A model generated the notes under the pieces. That model worked only from the letters and a program-made list of their open reading frames with translations, made no database searches and was not told the origin of the DNA. From DATAGF01 sp963835685 (GTDB lineage Bacteria; Actinomycetota; Thermoleophilia; Miltoncostaeales; Miltoncostaeaceae), in NCBI GenBank assembly GCA_963835685.1, contig CAWIGI010000004.1, positions 186,001 through 250,000 of the forward strand: DNA of 64,000 bases, given 5' to 3'. The translations under genes were made by a program, and so were the position numbers. This document shows, piece after piece, positions 42,320-51,645 of the stretch (its first letter is position 1; every line of letters begins with the position of its first letter).

Positions 42320-43180
42320 TCAGGCCGGCGCGCCCCCCGGGGTCCGGACCTCGTTCCTGGCGAGCAGCGTGACGCTCACGACGCCGTACTTGTCGCAGGC
42401 CTCGAGGGCGCGCTCGGTGAGGAACTCGTACTGGTTCTCACGCACCTCCTCGACCCGGAGGCCGGTCTCCTCGATCGCGCCGATGTAGCTGTCGCGGGGG
42501 ATCGCGCCGCCGATGCAGGCGGCCCACAGGTCGGTCTTGCGGCGGGTGCGCTCGACCAGCGGCCGCCCGCTGACGATGTCGGCGAGCGCCAGCCGGCCTC
42601 CGGGCTTGAGCAGGCGCGCGGCCTCGGCGAAGACCCGCCCCTTGTCCGGCGCCAGGTTGATCACCCCGTTCGAGACGACGCAGTCGGCGATCCCGTCCTC
42701 CAGCGGCACCTCCTCGATCCGGGCCTCGACCAGCTCGACCTGGGAGAACCCGTGGGCGTCGCGCAGTCGCCCCGCCTTGCCGAGCTGGGCGGGGGTCATG
42801 TCGATGCCGATCGCCCGGCCGGCTGGACCGACCAGGACGGCCGCGCAGAACAGGTCGGTGCCCGACCCGCTGCCCAGGTCGACCACGCACTCGCCCTCAC
42901 CGAGGGCGGCGAGGTCGAGGTAGTGGCCCACTCCCGCGAAGGATTGGATCGCCTCGGCCGGGATCCGGTCGAGCAGCGCGGGGTCGTAGCCCAGCCCCTC
43001 GGCCAGTGGACGCCCGGTGAGGAAGTGGAACTCCCCGTCCGGGTGCTCGGCGACCTCCGTGTACATCTCCTTGATGGCGCGCTCGAGGTACTCCTCGTCA
43101 ACCAGGTCGCGCGCGTCGAGCTGGGGCAGGACGGCGTCGCGCTCGATCTCCGTCTGCTCCTGCTCGGTCAGCTCTCTCAT
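42320..43180 (-). CDS. class I SAM methyltransferase, arsenite-methyltransferase-like, missing one Cys
   Basis: 286 residues from ATG 43,180, GGAGGAGAGG upstream. SAM motif I VVDLGSGSGTDLFCAAVLVG, then IGIDMTPAQLGKAGRLRDAH, VELVEARIEEVPLEDG, SNGVINLAPDKGRVFAEAAR and LLKPGGRLALADIVSG; then WAACIGGAIPRDSYI. This is the ArsM-type order. In ArsM the third arsenic-binding Cys is in SNCVINL, and here it is Gly (SNGVINL); the Cys in the CIGGAIP block remains. The change argues against arsenite as the substrate. Probably a related small-molecule methyltransferase. Confidence 0.82.
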   Translation of the reverse strand: MRELTEQEQTEIERDAVLPQLDARDLVDEEYLERAIKEMYTEVAEHPDGEFHFLTGRPLAEGLGYDPALLDRIPAEAIQSFAGVGHYLDLAALGEGECVVDLGSGSGTDLFCAAVLVGPAGRAIGIDMTPAQLGKAGRLRDAHGFSQVELVEARIEEVPLEDGIADCVVSNGVINLAPDKGRVFAEAARLLKPGGRLALADIVSGRPLVERTRRKTDLWAACIGGAIPRDSYIGAIEETGLRVEEVRENQYEFLTERALEACDKYGVVSVTLLARNEVRTPGGAPA

Positions 43181-43529
43181 CGCCCTCTCCTCCAGTCGGG
43201 GCGAGGCGGGGCGGCGGGCGCCGCTCCGCCCGTGGCGCGATCCTCGCACGGCGATCCCGAACGGTGCCACCCCGGTCGGCCTGGCCGCGCTCGGATCCGG
43301 ACGCCCACCGGCGCCACCCCGGTCCCCGAAAAGTCAGGGGGGCGCCCACGGTGCGAGGCGCCTGGTCGGGTGCGAGCGTGCCCTCATCGAACCCCGCAAC
43401 GAAAGGGGCACACCATGAGCGAAACGATCCCCACCCCGACCGGTGACGAGAGCCACAACCGCGACTTCGTCTGGCGCGGCCGCTGGGCCGGTGGTCTCAA
43501 CTGCCCGCGCTCCTCGCCTCGACCCGCGC

Positions 43530-43877
43530 GGGGAGGGGAGCCTTCTCAGGCCGACCGCCCGCGAGGTGGCCGAGTCGCTGAAGTAGAGGAACGGGCGCGA
43601 GAAGTTCTCGGGCAGCGAGTTCACCTCCCGCACCGTGTCCCACACCCCCTCGGTCGCGGAAACGGGCTCGAACACGGCGGCAGCCTCGTCCAGCTGGGAG
43701 TCGGCCAAGAGGTGGGAGTAGACCTGCGCGGTGATGTTCGGATGCGCGTGGCCAACTGGCCGGACACGACGATGAGCGGTACGCCGGCCGCCAGTGCGAT
43801 CGACCCCGCGGTGTGGCGGAGGCCGTGCAGGGTCACCAAGGGCCGCCCATCGCCGTCGGTGAGACCGCACCGCTTCT
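43530..43877 (-). pseudogene. tyrosine recombinase (phage-type integrase), C-terminal remnant
   Basis: CGLTDGDGRPLVTLHGLRHT, then AGSIALAAGVPLIVVSGQL, then after a frameshift near 43,748 GHAHPNITAQVYSHLLADSQ and LDEAAAVFE. The catalytic R (HGLRHT), His (GHAHPNIT) and Tyr (VYSHLL) of the tyrosine recombinase fold are present, but the N-terminal DNA-binding and most of the catalytic domain are missing. The tail beyond about 43,600 is not recognisable. Confidence 0.65.
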
Positions 43878-43919
43878 GAGCGGTCAGTCCGAGGTGCCTC
43901 GGTCATTAGCATCGCGTCG

Positions 43920-44705
43920 GTGTCTTCGCCGAGCAGCCTGGACTTCTACGACGCCGAGCTGCGCGCTCATCACAAGCATCTTCGCGCCGCCTACGGGATC
44001 ACCCCCGGTGACGAGGTCGTGAACATCGGATGCGGAACCGGGCTGACCACTCGCGAGGCGGCGCGCGCCGCGGCGCCGGGCCGCGTTGTGGGCGTCAACG
44101 TGTCCGAGAGCATGCTTGAACGCGCCCGGCAGGTGACGGCGGGCGAATGGCTCGACAACGTTCGATACGAGCTCGGCGACGCGCAGGTACATCGCTTCGA
44201 CCCCGCCGGCTTCGACGTCGCGATCAGCCGCTTCGGAACCATGTTTTTCTCCGATCCGGTCGCCGCGTTCGCCAACATCGCCGCCGCCCTTCGACCCGAG
44301 GCGCGCCTGGTGCTGCTCGTCTGGCAGCGACACGGGCGCAACGAATGGGCGCGGGCGATCGACGCCGCGCTGGGCGACGCGACGCAGCCACCGCAGCCGG
44401 GCGTGGACCCTTTCTCGCTCGGCGATGCCGAAACCACCGCGGGCATCCTCGAGGGCGCCGGCTTCGACGGGGTGCACTTCGAGGAGGTCCACGAGCCGGT
44501 CCTCTACGGACACGACCTCGACGCCGCCCTCGCGTTCGTCCGGGGGTTTCAGAACACGAGCGCGGCCCTCGCAACCCTGAGCGACCGCGAAGCGGCTCGT
44601 ACCGTCGAGCGCCTGCGAGAGACGCTCGCGGCGCACTACAGCGACGAGCGCGGCGTGGTACTCGATTCGCGTTCCTGGCTGATCACGGCCCGGCGACGCG
44701 CCTAA
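43920..44705 (+). CDS. class I SAM-dependent methyltransferase
   Basis: 261 residues from GTG 43,920. SAM motifs: VVNIGCGTGLTTREAARAAA, GVNVSESMLERARQVTAGEW, YELGDAQVHRFDPAGFDVAI, SRFGTMFFSDPVAAFANIAA, LRPEARLVLLVWQRHGRNEW. The LRPEARLVLLVWQ strand is a variation of the usual LRPGG block. The frame is intact in a neighbourhood full of broken genes, so it may be kept by selection. Substrate unknown. Confidence 0.82.
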   Translation: MSSPSSLDFYDAELRAHHKHLRAAYGITPGDEVVNIGCGTGLTTREAARAAAPGRVVGVNVSESMLERARQVTAGEWLDNVRYELGDAQVHRFDPAGFDVAISRFGTMFFSDPVAAFANIAAALRPEARLVLLVWQRHGRNEWARAIDAALGDATQPPQPGVDPFSLGDAETTAGILEGAGFDGVHFEEVHEPVLYGHDLDAALAFVRGFQNTSAALATLSDREAARTVERLRETLAAHYSDERGVVLDSRSWLITARRRA

Positions 44706-44799
44706 GACATTGAAACGCGCGCCAGGGTCCGGGCCTGCCCGCTCCGTCGGTACACGTGATCTGCTCCGTATTCGCTCTTCGCGCGAAGGGGGAGCGAGC

Positions 44800-45625
44800 C
44801 CCGGCGCCGGCGGCTCTGCCTCGTGTGCGGGTCCGGCCGAGGGCTGGCCGCGCGCGCCTGCCGTCTAGCGCGGGCCGGCCTCGATCGTCCCCCGCACCTC
44901 GCGCTCTCGAGGCTGGGGGCCGAAGTCCGCGAGGATCCAGGTCGCGCCGGCCCGTTCCAGGGATCGGTCGCGGAGCCGACGGGAGGATCGACGATGAGGT
45001 CGAACGGCCCGTCCTGCCCTGCCTCCGTCCGAAGCTCGCGAACCTCCTGCTTCAGTTCGTCAGCGCCTCGGGCCCGGGCAGGTCGATCGGGGAAAGCCCG
45101 TCCCAGCGCGCCGCCCGTCGCAGGGGCCGGCGGTTCGGCCAGCGCGCGGCTACCCACACGGGGATCCGTGGCGATTGCACAGGCGGTGGTTCAAACTCAC
45201 CGCCCCAGAAGACGCGAGCCGCTCGAGTCCCTCGTCGAGCAGGCGCGCCCTCTCGCGCGGATCGACGACCTCACCGAAGGGCTCTAGCTCGTCGTTGCTG
45301 TCGCTGCCAAGGCCAACGCCGAGGGTGAGGCCGCCGCGCCTGAGGAGGTCAAGCGTGACGGTCTCGCGCGCTAGCTTGTGACGCGTCGCCGCGAGAGCGG
45401 GGTGACCAGCGGGCCGAGGCGAATCCGCTCGGTCGCGGCGGCTACCGCCGCGAGCGCGACCCAAGGATCGGCGACAGCCCGCACCGGTGGCCGATAGCGC
45501 ACGTGGTCCCAGACGAAGAACCCGTCCCAGCCGTGCTCCTCGGCGCTTGCGGCGAGCTCGGCCAGCGCGTTCGGATCGACCAGCTCATCGAACGGAGCGA
45601 CGAAGATTCCGCGCTTCGCGCTCAC
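44800..45625 (-). pseudogene. broken LLM-class (F420-dependent luciferase-like) oxidoreductase
   Basis: N-terminus intact from ATG 45,625: RGIFVAPFDELVDPNALAEL, AASAEEHGWDGFFVWDHVRY, then RLGPLVTPLSRRR. After a shift near 45,375: LARETVTLDLLRRGGLTLGV, GLGSDSNDELEPFGEVVDPR. Then another shift, and the C-terminal part (ELKQEVRELRTEAGQDGPFD) is degenerate. It is a diverged copy of the intact gene at 48.2-49.0 kb, about 3.4 kb away on the same strand. Confidence 0.7.
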
Positions 45626-46024
45626 CGCTACCTGGTCTGTGGGCTGGACGTCGGTGCGACGCGGCCCTGAACGTGATGCGACGCGACGCGACGGAGGTGG
45701 TACGGCCGACGACGAAGCGGTCTGTATCCGCCATTGTGATCAACGCGGCGCGGGAATCGCCGTCGGTGCCGACCGCACGACGCCCGCTCGTCGCGCGAAG
45801 GAGGAGTGCGTGTCTCCCTCGCTGTAGACGATGATCCTGGCGTCGGGTACGACGAAGATCTCGCCAACCGCATTCACGAGCTGAGCGCTAGCGAGCGCGC
45901 GCCGTCGAGGTTGGCCTTCTGGCGCTTAGGATGACATGGCCACCTCCACGACCACGGCCCACAGGGCCAGGTCGATGCGTAGGCGCGGCTCCGGCAGAGA
46001 GGGGTGGAACGCCCTGAGAAGCGG
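45626..46024. other. no intact gene; possible TfoX-like fragment
   Basis: I see no full gene. On the plus strand near 45,843 a short segment (GYDEDLANRIHELSASER) resembles the start of TfoX N-terminal domain proteins, without a convincing start codon and lost after about 30 residues. Confidence 0.3.
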
Positions 46025-46105
46025 TCTCAGAAGTCGTCGCGCCGCTGCCGCGTTTGGGGAGGCGCCAGCCGGCGCCCCTCGGAGCGAGGCGCCGAGACTG
46101 CTCCC
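46025..46105 (+). repeat. dispersed repeat, copy A
   Basis: TCAGAAGTCGTCG...CGCTGCCGCGTTT...GGCGCCAGCCGGCGCC...CTCGGAG...GACTGCTCCC. An inverted copy lies at about 51,669-51,738. It contains GGCGCC-AGCC-GGCGCC, a perfect hairpin. This copy carries about 11 extra bases before GACTGCTCCC. It lies just beyond the C-terminus of the broken amine oxidase gene. Confidence 0.65.
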
Positions 46106-46129
46106 TTCGAGACGATCACCCGCCGAGGG

Positions 46130-47662
46130 CGACACCACCTCCTCCGCCGCGCGCTCGCCCGACTGCACGGCGCCGTTGAGGTAGCCCTGGAAGTCGAGCG
46201 AGGTGTGCTCGCCGGCGAAGCGGCATCGTCCTCGACCTCGCTCTCGACGCCGGCGAAGCTCGTGTACGGCCGACCTTCCAGAAGGAGTAGGAGCCCTTGG
46301 TCTGGGGATTGCTCGGCCAGTGGTCGAGCGCCGCGCGACCGTGGCAGAGGGGCCGGATCCCTGGCATCACGGAGTCGATCGGCGGGCGGAATCGACGGCC
46401 AGCGCTCGGGGGGCCGCGTCGAGGCCGACCGCCACCGCCCCGCCGGTGTAGTTGAGGAGGATGCCGGCCCTGCCTGCCTGGCCGCGGCTCGCGTCCCAGC
46501 GTGGACTGGTAGCCCGTGTCGGCGAAGGTCTCGCCGTTGCAGCCGAGCGTCCTCCCAGCGACGCTAGCTGAACTGGACGTGCAGCTTGCGTTGGCGCCCA
46601 TCCGCTGCTGGATCGCGGTCCGCTTGCGCGGCTTGAAGCCGGCGCCCGAGATGTCGACCAGGACGCGGAGCATGGAGAAGGGCAGGGCGAGGATGGCGCG
46701 ATCGGCCCCGACGCTGCGGAGGCGAGCCCCCCCTCGAAGCGTCGTAGCCGCCGCCCGAGCGACGATCGAGTCGCGATCAGCTCCGACTCGAGCGTGATCT
46801 GCGGAGAGCGCCGCGACCAGCCGCTCGCACGAGCCGGCGTTGCCGCCCTGCACGCGGAAGAGCTCGTCCGACTCGCCGAAGATCTCGAACTGCGGCGACG
46901 AGAAGCCGAGCAGGTAGAGCAGGTTGAGCGACCTCTGATCGCCCGCCTCGGCGCCGTACTCGGTCACGTAGGCGACGTCGAGCAGCTGGCCGAAGCGGGA
47001 GCCGCGCCCCCCGGGCACGCCTGCTCGATGTACTCCAGGACCGAGGTCCGGTCCAGTTCGCGGCCGCGCGCCGTCGAGGAGAGGTAGGTGGTCGGATAGC
47101 CGGCGGCGTTCACGTCGCGCCGAGCGCCGGCCGACCTCGCGGTAGTCCTGGGTCGCCTGCGCGTCCGTGTATGGCTGCCCGTCGAAGTAGTGGAGGGGCT
47201 CCGTCCCGGCCTGCTCGGCGGCGAGAAGGTTGACGAGCGCAAGCCCGAGCTCCTTGATGAGCCGCGGAACTCCCGGTGCCCCGTGTCGATGAACTCCCCG
47301 CCGCGCTCGCTGAGCTGGTCGTCCATGAAGCCCCCGCGGCGCGTCCAGCGCGTCCCCGAGGCGGCTCGAGGCCTCGTGGACCCGGCCGCGTAGCCCGCCT
47401 GCTTGAGCCGGTAGGCCGCGGTCAGCCCCGCGAGCCCGCCGCCCGCGATCACGACTCGGCCCGGGCGCGCCGCGAGCATGCGGGAGCGCTCCGGGAAACG
47501 CCGTCAACGCGGCCGCCCCGAGCCAGGCGCGCCCGCGCGGCGCAGGAAATCACGCCGGGTGTGCCCTCCCTCGACGCGGGCGCCGGCCTCGAGCGCGCGC
47601 GCCGACATCTCCGCGCGCGCCGCGATGCCCTGCAGCCGGTGTGCGAGGGGGGTGCGAGCCAT
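46130..47662 (-). pseudogene. flavin monoamine oxidase with Tat signal, multiply frameshifted
   Basis: From ATG 47,662 the N-terminus carries a twin-arginine signal (HTRRDFLRRAGA), then in changing frames RVVIAGGGLAGLTAAYRLKQ (FAD-binding), GGFMDDQLSERGGEFIDTG, LIKELGLALVNLLAAEQAGT, LDVAYVTEYGAEAGDQRSLN, GFKPRKRTAIQQRMGANA, SNPQTKGSYSFWKVG and HTSLDFQGYLNGAVQSGERA. These are the FAD and substrate-domain blocks of exported flavin amine oxidases. At least six frame changes are needed. I judge it a pseudogene unless the assembly is very poor here. Confidence 0.68.
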
Positions 47663-48190
47663 GGTTCCCTCGTCTCACCCCGACGTGCTCGCGAGCCATC
47701 AGGGCGGCGCGCGGGCGCCCGCCGGGGGCACCCGAGTCTAGCGTGCGGCTTAGGTCCTGGCGACCACGCCATCCGCGTCGGCCGCCGAAATCGGGGTCAG
47801 CATGTCACTCAGACGCCATCGGCGCTCCGGCGCCCTGCCGACTTGCTGGGGCAGCGCCGATCCTCGTTCCGGTGGTCCGGCCGCGAGGCCACGCTGGTGC
47901 CTCGAGTCGGTCGGTGCGTTCGAGCTTGCGTGCCGCGGTCTCGATCTTGAGCCCGCCCCCAGGCCGCTCCTTCGCAACGCCTCCGGGAACTCGGCACGGA
48001 CGTAGACCCCTTTGGTGTCACGCGATCCGCCACGGCGCCCTGGGCATCGCCGTCAACATGTCACCTTCATACGTCATGGGGCACGCTGGCGGCGGCAGCC
48101 TGTGCCGTCGCTCCTGCCTTCTCGTCCATTGCGAGCGTTCTCGGGCTAGCACCGGACATGCTCGCAATCACGAGGGAGCGGCAGCGCGGA
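47663..48190. other. intergenic stretch with no recognised gene
   Basis: Both strands and all frames were examined; only low-complexity, Arg-rich shadow frames occur. I see no RNA gene, promoter or convincing repeat. Confidence 0.4.
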
Positions 48191-49036
48191 TCAACCCGCA
48201 GATCGCGTCGCTTCGCCTCGGCCGAATGGTCCGTCGCGGATCACCCCGCGCACCTGATCCACCGACACCGAATCCCCCGGGAAGTCCACGACCCACCACG
48301 TGGCCCCTGCCGCGGCGTAGGGCGCCGGATCGCCGCCGGGCGGTAGCGCCGCGACGACGTCGTAGGGCTCAGCGGGGTCCTCGCCCGCGTCCTCACGCAG
48401 CAAGGTGAGCTGGGCGACGATCTCGGCGAGCTGCCCGGGGTGCTCGAGGTTGACGGGGAAGAACCCCTGGTGCCGAGCCGCCCGCCGGAGCGGCCTGGGC
48501 TTGCCGTAGAACCCCGCGACCCACACCGGCACGCCGGGCCGCTGGACCGGGCGCGGCAGGAAGCGCATCCCGTTGACCGTGTAGTGCTCGCCGCGGTGGT
48601 GCACGGGCTCACCCGACCATGCCGCAGCCAGGATCTCGAGCGACTCGTCGAGCATCCGCGCGCGCCGTCTGTCGTCTACCTCCTCGCCCGTCATCGAGTA
48701 CTCGCTCCCGAACTCGTCGCTGCCGAGGCCGACCCCGAGCGTCAGCCTGCCGCCGCTGAGCCGGTCGAGCGTCGCGGTCTCCCTGGCGACCTTGACCGGT
48801 CGCCGCCGCGCAAGCGGCGTCACCATCGGCCCGAGCCGCACGCCCGCGGTCGAGGTGGCGATCGCCGCCAGCGTGATCCACGGGTCGGCCACCTCGACAA
48901 CCGGCTCCCGCCAGCGCACGTGGTCCCACACGAAGACCCCGTGCCAGCCGACCTCCTCCGCCTCGCCGGCGAGACGCGCCACCAGCGCCGGGTCGGCGAG
49001 CTGGTCGAAGAGCGGCAGGAACAGGCCCGAGCGCAT
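48191..49036 (-). CDS. LLM-class (F420-dependent, luciferase-like) oxidoreductase
   Basis: 281 residues from ATG 49,036. LLM fold blocks: MRSGLFLPLFDQLADPALVA, EEVGWHGVFVWDHVRWREPV, GVRLGPMVTPLARRRPVKVA, RETATLDRLSGGRLTLGVGL, GSDEFGSEYSMTGEEVDDR, and the C-terminal ATWWVVDFPGD. Family members use reduced F420 or FMN. The frame is intact, in contrast to the related broken gene at 44.8-45.6 kb. Substrate unknown. Confidence 0.87.
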   Translation of the reverse strand: MRSGLFLPLFDQLADPALVARLAGEAEEVGWHGVFVWDHVRWREPVVEVADPWITLAAIATSTAGVRLGPMVTPLARRRPVKVARETATLDRLSGGRLTLGVGLGSDEFGSEYSMTGEEVDDRRRARMLDESLEILAAAWSGEPVHHRGEHYTVNGMRFLPRPVQRPGVPVWVAGFYGKPRPLRRAARHQGFFPVNLEHPGQLAEIVAQLTLLREDAGEDPAEPYDVVAALPPGGDPAPYAAAGATWWVVDFPGDSVSVDQVRGVIRDGPFGRGEATRSAG

Positions 49037-49089
49037 GCGGGCAAACGCTACGGGACCACGGCGATCAGATACCGGAACCGGTTCTCGAC

Positions 49090-49400
49090 CTGTACGAGCC
49101 ATCGGATCGCCGGAACGGCTCGGCATCCGCCTCAACCGTCGTTCGAACCACCCGCTGGCAACTTCCGGGCCGATGCGGAGAATTAGCGCGAAGTCGAGCA
49201 GCGCGCGCTCGAGCGTCGGGCGGTCGGGAAACGCGTATGGCACCTCGACCTCGTCCGCGCGCTCGGGGGCGAGCCCCGCCCGCCGCGCGAGGTCATCGAG
49301 GACCCCCGGCTCGCCGATCGGGGGCAGGTCGTACGGCGAGGTGCCCTGTGGCGGTGGCGGTCGACCTCACGCAGCGGCGCGATACGGCCCTTCCCGACCG
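49090..49400 (-). pseudogene. SAM methyltransferase, C-terminal remnant
   Basis: Read across frames: PPPPQGTSPYDLPPIGEPGV, LDDLARRAGLAPERADEVEV, PYAFPDRPTLERALLDFALI, LRIGPEVASG. It resembles the C-terminal domain of ubiE-like methyltransferases (a GPFALSEPGAL block followed by a FxYPDxExALRxLL block). The SAM-binding N-terminal half is absent upstream, so this is a cut-down copy. Confidence 0.5.
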
Positions 49401-49593
49401 TGGCCAAGGTGATCGGTCCCCCGGGTCCGGCCCGTCCGCCGGCCCCTCCGGCGGCCTCGCCCGCGGCTCGGCCGCTGCGGGCGCCGGCGCCAGCCTGCCA
49501 CGACGAGCCAGCCCGTGTAGCGTCACCCCGCCGCCGACGGGACGGAGCTACACCACCTCCCGGGCCGCAACTGCCCAGGGAAGGAGCGCCACC

Positions 49594-50436
49594 ATGGCCG
49601 AGATCACCGAGCGCGAGCAGCGCCAGATCGATCAAGCCAACTCGAGCGGCAAGACGCCGGTCGTCTTCATCCATGGGCTCTGGCTGCTGCCGAGCAGCTG
49701 GGACAACTGGGTCGGTCTCTTCGAGGAGAACGGCTACGCGGGTGTGACGCCCTCCTGGCCGGACGACCCGGAAACGGTCGCGGAAGCCCGCGCCAACCCC
49801 GACGTCTTCGCGAAGAAGACCCTGAAGCAGGTTGCCGACCACACCGCCAAGGTGATCGACCACCTCGACAAGAAGCCCGCCGTGATGGGCCACTCGACGG
49901 GCGGCCTGCTCACCTACATGATCGCCGACCGGGGGCTCTCCGCCGCCTCGGTGGCCATCGACCCGGGGCCGTTCCGAGGCGTCCTGCCCCTGCCGCTCTC
50001 GGCATTGAAGTCGGCCAGCCCGGTGCTGCGGAATCCGCTCAACCGCGGCCGCGCGATCACCCTCACGTTCGACCAGTTCAAGTACGGCTGGGCCAACGCG
50101 CTCGACGACAAGGAGGCGCGGCACCTGTACGACACCTACCACGTGGCCACCCCCGGGGTGGCCCTGATGCAGATGGCGAACGCAAATCTCAACCCCTTCA
50201 CCGAGGCCAAGGTCGATCCCAGGAATCCAGACCGTGGCCCGCTGCTGATCATCGAGGGCGAGAAGGACCACACCGTCCCGTGGGCGATCGCCAACGCCGC
50301 CTACAAGCGCCAGAAGCACAACGAGTCCGTCACCGAGATCACCAGGATCCCGAACCGCGGGCACTCGCTCACGATCGACAGCGGCTGGCGCGAGGTGGCA
50401 CAGACGGCACTCGACTTCGTGAAGCGATTCGTCTAG
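49594..50436 (+). CDS. alpha/beta hydrolase
   Basis: 280 residues from ATG 49,594 with AAGGAG 9 bases upstream. Oxyanion-hole block VVFIHGLWLLPSSWDNWVGL, nucleophile Ser in PAVMGHSTGGLLTYM, acid in LLIIEGEKDHTVPW and His in RIPNRGHSLTIDSGWREV. The pattern is that of C-C hydrolases/lipase-like esterases of unknown substrate. Frame intact; codon use is less extreme in GC than its neighbours (AAG Lys is common), which may mean an acquired gene. Confidence 0.86.
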   Translation: MAEITEREQRQIDQANSSGKTPVVFIHGLWLLPSSWDNWVGLFEENGYAGVTPSWPDDPETVAEARANPDVFAKKTLKQVADHTAKVIDHLDKKPAVMGHSTGGLLTYMIADRGLSAASVAIDPGPFRGVLPLPLSALKSASPVLRNPLNRGRAITLTFDQFKYGWANALDDKEARHLYDTYHVATPGVALMQMANANLNPFTEAKVDPRNPDRGPLLIIEGEKDHTVPWAIANAAYKRQKHNESVTEITRIPNRGHSLTIDSGWREVAQTALDFVKRFV

Positions 50437-50817
50437 TTGCGCTTTCGCGTGACAGGAGCAGGCGAGCCCGGCGACGGGCCGGCTGCTGCTTTGGACGATC
50501 GGTGATCGTCCGGAGCGAGAGCGGAGCGAGCTGCGTGGGACGGCTGCTTCCGCCGCGAGAGCGGGAGCGGCGGGTGTCCCGGTTGACGCCCGGTCACCGC
50601 GACACATCACCGGGCGGGTCGTATGGGACACCGGAGCCGGGGACGCCGCGAAAGGCGCCCGCATGCAGGCGGAGTGCCCGCAAGGGGTTCCGCTTCCGGG
50701 ATCTCAGTGCGGCGCTGGCAATGGCCGTACGATCGCTTGGAGCGCCCACGACGATGAGTTCTCGTCTCGCGATCGGTCACTAACGGCGAAGCACACCGCA
50801 GAAGGAAGGAGAGCCCG
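50437..50817. other. intergenic stretch with no recognised gene
   Basis: About 380 bases. Between 50,490 and 50,560 there are repeated short GAGCGAGAGCGG-like blocks. No protein or RNA gene is seen. Confidence 0.35.
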
Positions 50818-50892
50818 ATGTCGAGCCTCAGGGTGGACCTCATCACTGATCATCGTCGATCGCTCCGGCCCGACGGTCTGAAGCCATGCTGA
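50818..50892 (+). CDS. 24-codon ORF coupled to the dihydrofolate-reductase-family gene
   Basis: ATG 50,818 follows AAGGAGAG, a strong Shine-Dalgarno site. The product (MSSLRVDLITDHRRSLRPDG and four more residues) ends at TGA 50,892, overlapping the next gene's ATG by 7 bases. The beginning resembles the N-terminus of DHFR-family proteins, so it could be the scar of a frameshift rather than a leader peptide. Confidence 0.3.
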   Translation: MSSLRVDLITDHRRSLRPDGLKPC

Positions 50893-51449
50893 TCTACTCG
50901 ATGGGCGTCTCGGTGGACGGCTTCATCGCCGACCGCGAGGGCGCGTTCGGGTGGTCGGTCCCCAGCGAGGAGCAGTTTCGGTTCCACCTCGCGCAGACAC
51001 GCGAGCTCGGCGGCTTTCTCTGCGGCCGCAGGCTCTACGAGACGATGCTGGTGTGGGAGACGGATCCGTCGCTGCGCGACAACGAGCTCGGGGCCGCGTT
51101 CGCCGATGTCTGGTGCGCGATCCCGAAGGTCGTCTTCAGCCGCGCGCTCGACAGCGTCAAGGGCAACGCCCGGCTCGCCGAGGCGTCACTGGCCGAGGAG
51201 GCCGCCGCGGCGCTCGACGCGACCGACAAGGACGTCGCGATCGGCGGCGCCGGCCTGGCCGCGGCGGCGATCGAGCTCGGCCTCGTCGACGAGCTGCACT
51301 TGTTCCGCTATCCGGTCGTCGTCGGTGGCGGCACGCCGTTCCTGCCGCCGGTCACCGAAGACGTCGCGCTCGACCTGATCGAGACCAGGACGTTCGGCTC
51401 GCGCGTGATCTACGAGCGCTACCGGCGCGTCGGCGATGAGTCGGACTGA
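50886..51449 (+). CDS. dihydrofolate reductase / RibD C-terminal family protein
   Basis: 187 residues from ATG 50,886. Family blocks: IYSMGVSVDGFIADREGAFG, RELGGFLCGRRLYETMLVWE, PKVVFSRALDSVKGNARLAE, DKDVAIGGAGLAAAAIELGL, VDELHLFRYPVVVGGGTPFL. This is the YyaP/YwjB-like reductase group; substrate unknown. It is followed, in an overlapping frame, by the truncated start of an AHSA1 gene, a common pairing with DHFR-family genes. Confidence 0.85.
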   Translation: MLIYSMGVSVDGFIADREGAFGWSVPSEEQFRFHLAQTRELGGFLCGRRLYETMLVWETDPSLRDNELGAAFADVWCAIPKVVFSRALDSVKGNARLAEASLAEEAAAALDATDKDVAIGGAGLAAAAIELGLVDELHLFRYPVVVGGGTPFLPPVTEDVALDLIETRTFGSRVIYERYRRVGDESD

Positions 51450-51534
51450 CACCGCCCTCCGAGTCATCAGCGCCTCGCCGGACCGGGTGTTCGCTTCGCT
51501 GACCGACCCCGACGCGCTTGCCGGGCCCGCTTAG
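51436..51534 (+). pseudogene. truncated AHSA1/SRPBCC gene, N-terminal 32 codons
   Basis: ATG 51,436 overlaps the 3' end of the DHFR-family gene. TDTALRVISASPDRVFASLT then DPDALAGPA matches the first strand and helix of AHSA1 proteins, which would continue with a WWxP-like block. A stop (TAG) at 51,532-51,534 cuts it, and the rest of the domain is missing. The dispersed repeat begins about 110 bases on, so the truncation may mark a rearrangement. Confidence 0.6.
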
Positions 51535-51645
51535 GGATCCCCAAACGGGACACCGGTCGCCGCTTCCGCTCAGATACACAATGCGAGCGCCCGGCTCGCC
51601 GCCCGTCGCGCGCCTGGTTTGGACGATGAGCAGAAAGCGCAGGTC

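Noticed and set aside
43415..43879. Open frame starting MSETIPTPTGDESHNRDFVW downstream of an AAAGGGG site
   Set aside because: Only the first 28 residues look protein-like; afterwards it is Arg/Gly shadow antisense to the integrase remnant. It might be the severed start of a lost gene, but no family can be named.
45840..45930. Possible TfoX gene
   Set aside because: About 18 residues of likeness, without start codon or remaining domain.
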